This document shows positions 5,785 to 7,581 of a DNA stretch of 7,581 nucleotides, one piece after another; within the stretch, counting starts at the first letter, position 1; each line of letters begins with the position of its first letter. The DNA comes from Gammaproteobacteria bacterium (GTDB taxonomy: Bacteria; Pseudomonadota; Gammaproteobacteria; Poriferisulfidales; Poriferisulfidaceae). The notes under the pieces are model-generated. The model ran no database searches, was not told the DNA's origin, and saw nothing but the letters and a program-made list of their open reading frames with translations. Location of the stretch: positions 1-7,581 of the forward strand of contig RKRZ01000069.1 of the NCBI GenBank assembly GCA_007571105.1, read 5' to 3'. Made by a program: the position numbers and the translations under genes.

Positions 5785-7197
5785 TTACAGGCTGTAGTAC
5801 ATATCGAACTCGATCGGATGTGTAGCGGCGCGCAGCCGGGTCACTTCTTCCTGTTTGAGTTCGATGTAGCCGTCGATGGCATCGTCGTTGAACACGTCTC
5901 CGGCCTTGAGGAAATCGCGATTTGCGTCCAATTCATCCAGCGCCTGATCCAGCGAGTGGCAGACGTGCGGAATGGAGGCTTCCTCTTCGGGGGGCAAGTC
6001 ATACAGATCCTTGTCCATCGGCTCGCCTGGATCAATCTTGTTGACAATGCCATCAATGCCGGCCATCAGCATGGCGGCAAAGGTCAGATACGGGTTGCCG
6101 GAGGCATCGCCGAAGCGAACCTCAACGCGGCGCTGTTGCGGATGGGCCACGTGCGGAATACGCACGGCCGCCGAACGGTTGCGGGCGGAATAGGCCAGCA
6201 GCACGGGAGCTTCGAAGCCCGGAACCAGCCGCTTGTAGCTGTTGGTCGAGCCGTTTGAGAATGCATTGATGGCGCGCGCGTGCTTGATGATGCCGCCGAT
6301 GTAGTGCAGGGCCGTCTCGGACAGGCCGCCGACGCCGTCACCGGCGAACAGATTCTTTCCGTCCTTGCTCAGCGACTGATGCACGTGCATGCCGTTGCCG
6401 TTGTCGCCGACCAGGGGCTTGGGCATGAAAGTGGCGGTCTTGCCGAAGTTGTGCGCGACATTCATCACCACATACTTGAGAATCTGGTTCATGTCGGCGC
6501 GCCGCACCATGGAGTCGAAGCGGGTGCCGATTTCGCACTGCCCGGCGGTGGCCACCTCGTGGTGGTGCACCTCGGCGCGAACGCCCATCTCGAGCAGGGT
6601 TTCGCACATTGCCGAGCGCAGATCCTGCAGACTGTCGACTGGCGGTACCGGAAAGTAGCCGCCTTTGAGACCCGGGCGATGGCCGATGTTCGGCTCGTCG
6701 AAGTTGTCCCGGCTGGAATTCCAGATGCCTTCGTCGGAATCGACTTCATACATGCATCCGTGCATCTCGTCCGACCAGCGAACTCCGTCAAACACAAAGA
6801 ACTCAGGCTCAGGGCCAAAGTAGGCGGTGTCGGCAATTCCGGTGGACTGCAAATAGGCTTCTGCTTTTTTGGCAATGCCCCGGGTATCGCGGTTGTAGGG
6901 CTGCATGGTGGTGGGTTCGATCACGTCACAGCGCAGCAGCAGCGTGGTGTCCGTGTAGAAAGGATCCAAAACGGCAGTGGTGGGATCCGGCATCAGGATC
7001 ATGTCGGATTCGTTGATGCCTTTCCAGCCGGCGATCGACGAACCGTCGAACATCTTGCCGTTTTCAAAGAGTTCCTCATCGATTTCTGCAGACGGCACGG
7101 AGACATGCTGTTCCTTGCCGCGAGTGTCGGTGAAACGAAAGTCGACGTAGCGAACGTCGGCCTCCGAGAGGGTTTTCAGAATTTCTTCCGGGGTCAT
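5785..7197 (-). CDS. glnA: Type I glutamine synthetase
   Basis: GlnA makes glutamine from glutamate, ammonia and ATP, the main entry of ammonia into metabolism; it works as a cytoplasmic dodecamer. The frame opens at a TTG (7209) that overlaps the SD, so the ATG at 7197, preceded by GGAGG with 5 nt spacing, is chosen. This gives 470 residues, as against 469 in E. coli, with near end-to-end similarity. The beta-grasp domain carries FTDTRGKEQHV and the latch DGSS at about 51-54. The catalytic domain has FGPEPEFF at 127-134 (metal-binding glutamates), HHHEVATAGQCE near 211-222, KPLVGDNGNGMHVH at 260-273 (ATP and substrate), NRSAAVRIP at 340-348 and EVRFGDASGNPYL. Tyr399 in DLYDLPPEE is the GlnE adenylylation site, so control by reversible adenylylation is expected. 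The upstream region shows no convincing NtrC/sigma-54 site; a TATAAT inside a dyad is the best promoter candidate. yicC follows 27 bp later. Confidence 0.98.
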   Translation of the reverse strand: MTPEEILKTLSEADVRYVDFRFTDTRGKEQHVSVPSAEIDEELFENGKMFDGSSIAGWKGINESDMILMPDPTTAVLDPFYTDTTLLLRCDVIEPTTMQPYNRDTRGIAKKAEAYLQSTGIADTAYFGPEPEFFVFDGVRWSDEMHGCMYEVDSDEGIWNSSRDNFDEPNIGHRPGLKGGYFPVPPVDSLQDLRSAMCETLLEMGVRAEVHHHEVATAGQCEIGTRFDSMVRRADMNQILKYVVMNVAHNFGKTATFMPKPLVGDNGNGMHVHQSLSKDGKNLFAGDGVGGLSETALHYIGGIIKHARAINAFSNGSTNSYKRLVPGFEAPVLLAYSARNRSAAVRIPHVAHPQQRRVEVRFGDASGNPYLTFAAMLMAGIDGIVNKIDPGEPMDKDLYDLPPEEEASIPHVCHSLDQALDELDANRDFLKAGDVFNDDAIDGYIELKQEEVTRLRAATHPIEFDMYYSL

Positions 7198-7202
7198 TTC
7201 GG

Positions 7203-7207
7203 CCTCC
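7203..7207 (-). promoter_or_regulatory. Shine-Dalgarno that fixes the glnA start
   Basis: GGAGG on the minus strand lies 5 nt before the ATG at 7197. It overlaps the alternative upstream TTG (7209-7207), which therefore cannot be the start used with this SD. The resulting N terminus, MTPEEILKTL, aligns with E. coli MSAEHVLTML. Confidence 0.8.
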
Positions 7208-7331
7208 AAAATAATACTTTTGTCAGTTTTCTATGGGGATTCACAGCTTTTATGAATCAAAGAGTGGCAGTCCATTTCCGCCTCAAAACCACCCGAGGCG
7301 ATGTGCGGTTCAACTCTTCAGGAAATCGCGC

Positions 7332-7363
7332 TCCCCTGTTGGGCGGCATTATACAACAGGGGA
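7332..7363. promoter_or_regulatory. 10-bp-arm inverted repeat over a -10 box, candidate glnA operator
   Basis: TCCCCTGTTG (7332-7341) and its exact complement CAACAGGGGA (7354-7363) flank 12 bp, so the arm centres lie 22 bp apart, about two helical turns. The spacer contains a perfect TATAAT on the minus strand (7353-7348). No T-run follows on either strand, so a terminator is unlikely. A dimeric regulator binding here would cover the core promoter. The regulator is unknown. Confidence 0.5.
7348..7353 (-). promoter_or_regulatory. Candidate glnA -10 element
   Basis: This is a perfect TATAAT on the minus strand, about 150 bp before the glnA ATG. There is no good -35: GGATGC lies at 17 bp and TGGATG (3 of 6) at 18 bp, and there is no extended TG motif. 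The leader would be about 140 nt and includes a CGCCTC/GAGGCG hairpin (7279-7300) and a GATTCA/TGAATC dyad (7238-7258). A promoter with a weak -35 often needs an activator. Confidence 0.4.
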
Positions 7364-7462
7364 CTTTGTTGCATCCAGGTCTGGCGTTGTCTCATACAGC
7401 ATGAGCCTGAAATGGGGGGCGACTCTGTTTTGTGAGGAGCAAGGGTTCTCCAGACCCAAAAG

Positions 7463-7471
7463 TTATCCACA
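7463..7471 (+). promoter_or_regulatory. Perfect DnaA box (TTATCCACA)
   Basis: The 9-mer is identical to the strong E. coli DnaA box consensus. It lies in the glnA upstream region, about 265 bp before the ATG. A looser match (TTATTCACA) is 69 bp away in the same orientation. Whether DnaA binds is not shown by sequence alone. Confidence 0.45.
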
Positions 7472-7504
7472 AGGCCCCTTCTTAAGCCATTGATAGTAAA
7501 TGAG

Positions 7505-7533
7505 AAAAAATGGTCGGAATTTGCCGACCATTT
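7505..7533 (-). terminator. Strong hairpin terminator, for a gene entering from the right
   Basis: AAATGGTCGG and CCGACCATTT (7508-7517 and 7524-7533) form a perfect 10-bp stem with a 6-nt loop. On the minus strand it runs into six T (7510-7505) followed by CTC, a good intrinsic terminator. On the plus strand it is followed by TTTATTC, so it may also work weakly that way. It implies a minus-strand gene ending just right of 7533, largely outside the window. A minus frame from the edge ends in TGA at 7538-7536, 3 bp before the stem; its 14 residues are too few to identify. Confidence 0.75.
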
Positions 7534-7540
7534 ATTCACA
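7532..7540 (+). promoter_or_regulatory. Second DnaA-box-like site (TTATTCACA)
   Basis: This fits the relaxed consensus TTWTNCACA, with one change from the strong box. It touches the base of the terminator stem at 7508-7533, so its first bases may instead belong to that hairpin. Confidence 0.25.
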
Positions 7541-7581
7541 CAAACGCCTCTTTTCCTGTTAGTGTGGTTCGCAATTTCGTG

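Larger units (their letters stand above)
7198..7581. other. Intergenic region upstream of glnA
   Basis: About 380 bp with no gene I can support. Small open frames on both strands here (plus 7233-7493, minus 7318-7539) have no recognisable domain or good SD, and the second runs through the terminator hairpin. The region holds, from right to left: the terminator at 7505-7533, two DnaA-box-like sites, a CTCAT-N5-ATGAG palindrome (7391-7405), the TCCCCTGTTG dyad over TATAAT (7332-7363), a CGCCTC/GAGGCG hairpin (7279-7300), a GATTCA-N9-TGAATC dyad (7238-7258) and the glnA SD. I saw no convincing NtrC site or GG-N10-GC sigma-54 core. Confidence 0.7.

Noticed and set aside
7270..7320. Possible NtrC-like dyad AACCGC...GTGGTT in the glnA leader
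   Set aside because: Arms agree only in AACC/GGTT and do not match the TGCACC-N5-GGTGCA consensus.
6280..7404. Plus-strand open frame of 374 aa antisense to glnA
   Set aside because: It is opposite a highly conserved gene, has no family signature, and runs on into the regulatory region.
7408..7420. 13-bp exact match (TGAAATGGGGGGC) to the hsp20 promoter region (4359-4371, minus)
   Set aside because: A 13-mer match is expected about once by chance in a window this size on both strands, and no sigma-32 -10 follows at the right distance on the plus strand.
7410..7440. CCCCATTT on the minus strand (near 7412-7419) as a second heat-shock -10
   Set aside because: The nearest CTTG-type -35 (CTTGCTC) is about 19 nt away, too far for sigma-32, and lacks the GAAA part.
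7318..7539. Minus-strand 73-aa frame, open on to the right edge
   Set aside because: It would read through the strong terminator hairpin at 7505-7533 and the TATAAT dyad, and no domain is seen.

Overview
This looks like ordinary chromosome from a moderately GC-rich gammaproteobacterium. Support comes from a type I glutamine synthetase with an adenylylation-site tyrosine, a YicC close to the E. coli protein, an ArgB of the Pseudomonas type, a proline tRNA close to E. coli proK, and a sigma-32-type heat-shock promoter. I cannot name the genus. I saw no phage, insertion sequence, CRISPR or other mobile feature.

Layout: positions 1-2718 (+) hold the 3' part of an RND efflux permease whose start lies left of the window. 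Everything after it is on the minus strand. In transcription order from the right edge these are: an intergenic region (7198-7581) with a terminator and several dyads; glnA (7197-5785); yicC (5757-4912); a single-domain asparaginase-like gene (4870-4385); a small heat-shock protein gene with its own sigma-32 promoter and terminator (4273-3827); tRNA-Pro(CGG) (3717-3641); and argB (3606-2710), whose stop overlaps the end of the RND gene tail to tail.

Transcription units inferred from spacing: glnA-yicC-asparaginase (gaps of 27 and 41 bp, no clear terminator between them) could be one nitrogen-linked unit. The heat-shock gene is insulated by its own promoter and terminator. The tRNA and argB, 34 bp apart, are probably co-transcribed. 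GlnA makes glutamine from glutamate and ammonia, a short asparaginase might release ammonia from an amide, and ArgB commits glutamate-derived carbon to arginine, so three of the genes touch glutamate and amide nitrogen. YicC, the sHSP and the tRNA are housekeeping.

I found no convincing undescribed system. The items most worth a second look are regulatory: a 10-bp-arm dyad over a perfect TATAAT upstream of glnA, two DnaA-box-like sites in the same intergenic region, a heat-shock promoter built around a GC-rich dyad with a possible SD-sequestering 5' UTR, the tRNA-argB pairing, and the one-domain asparaginase that keeps all the N-domain catalytic residues.
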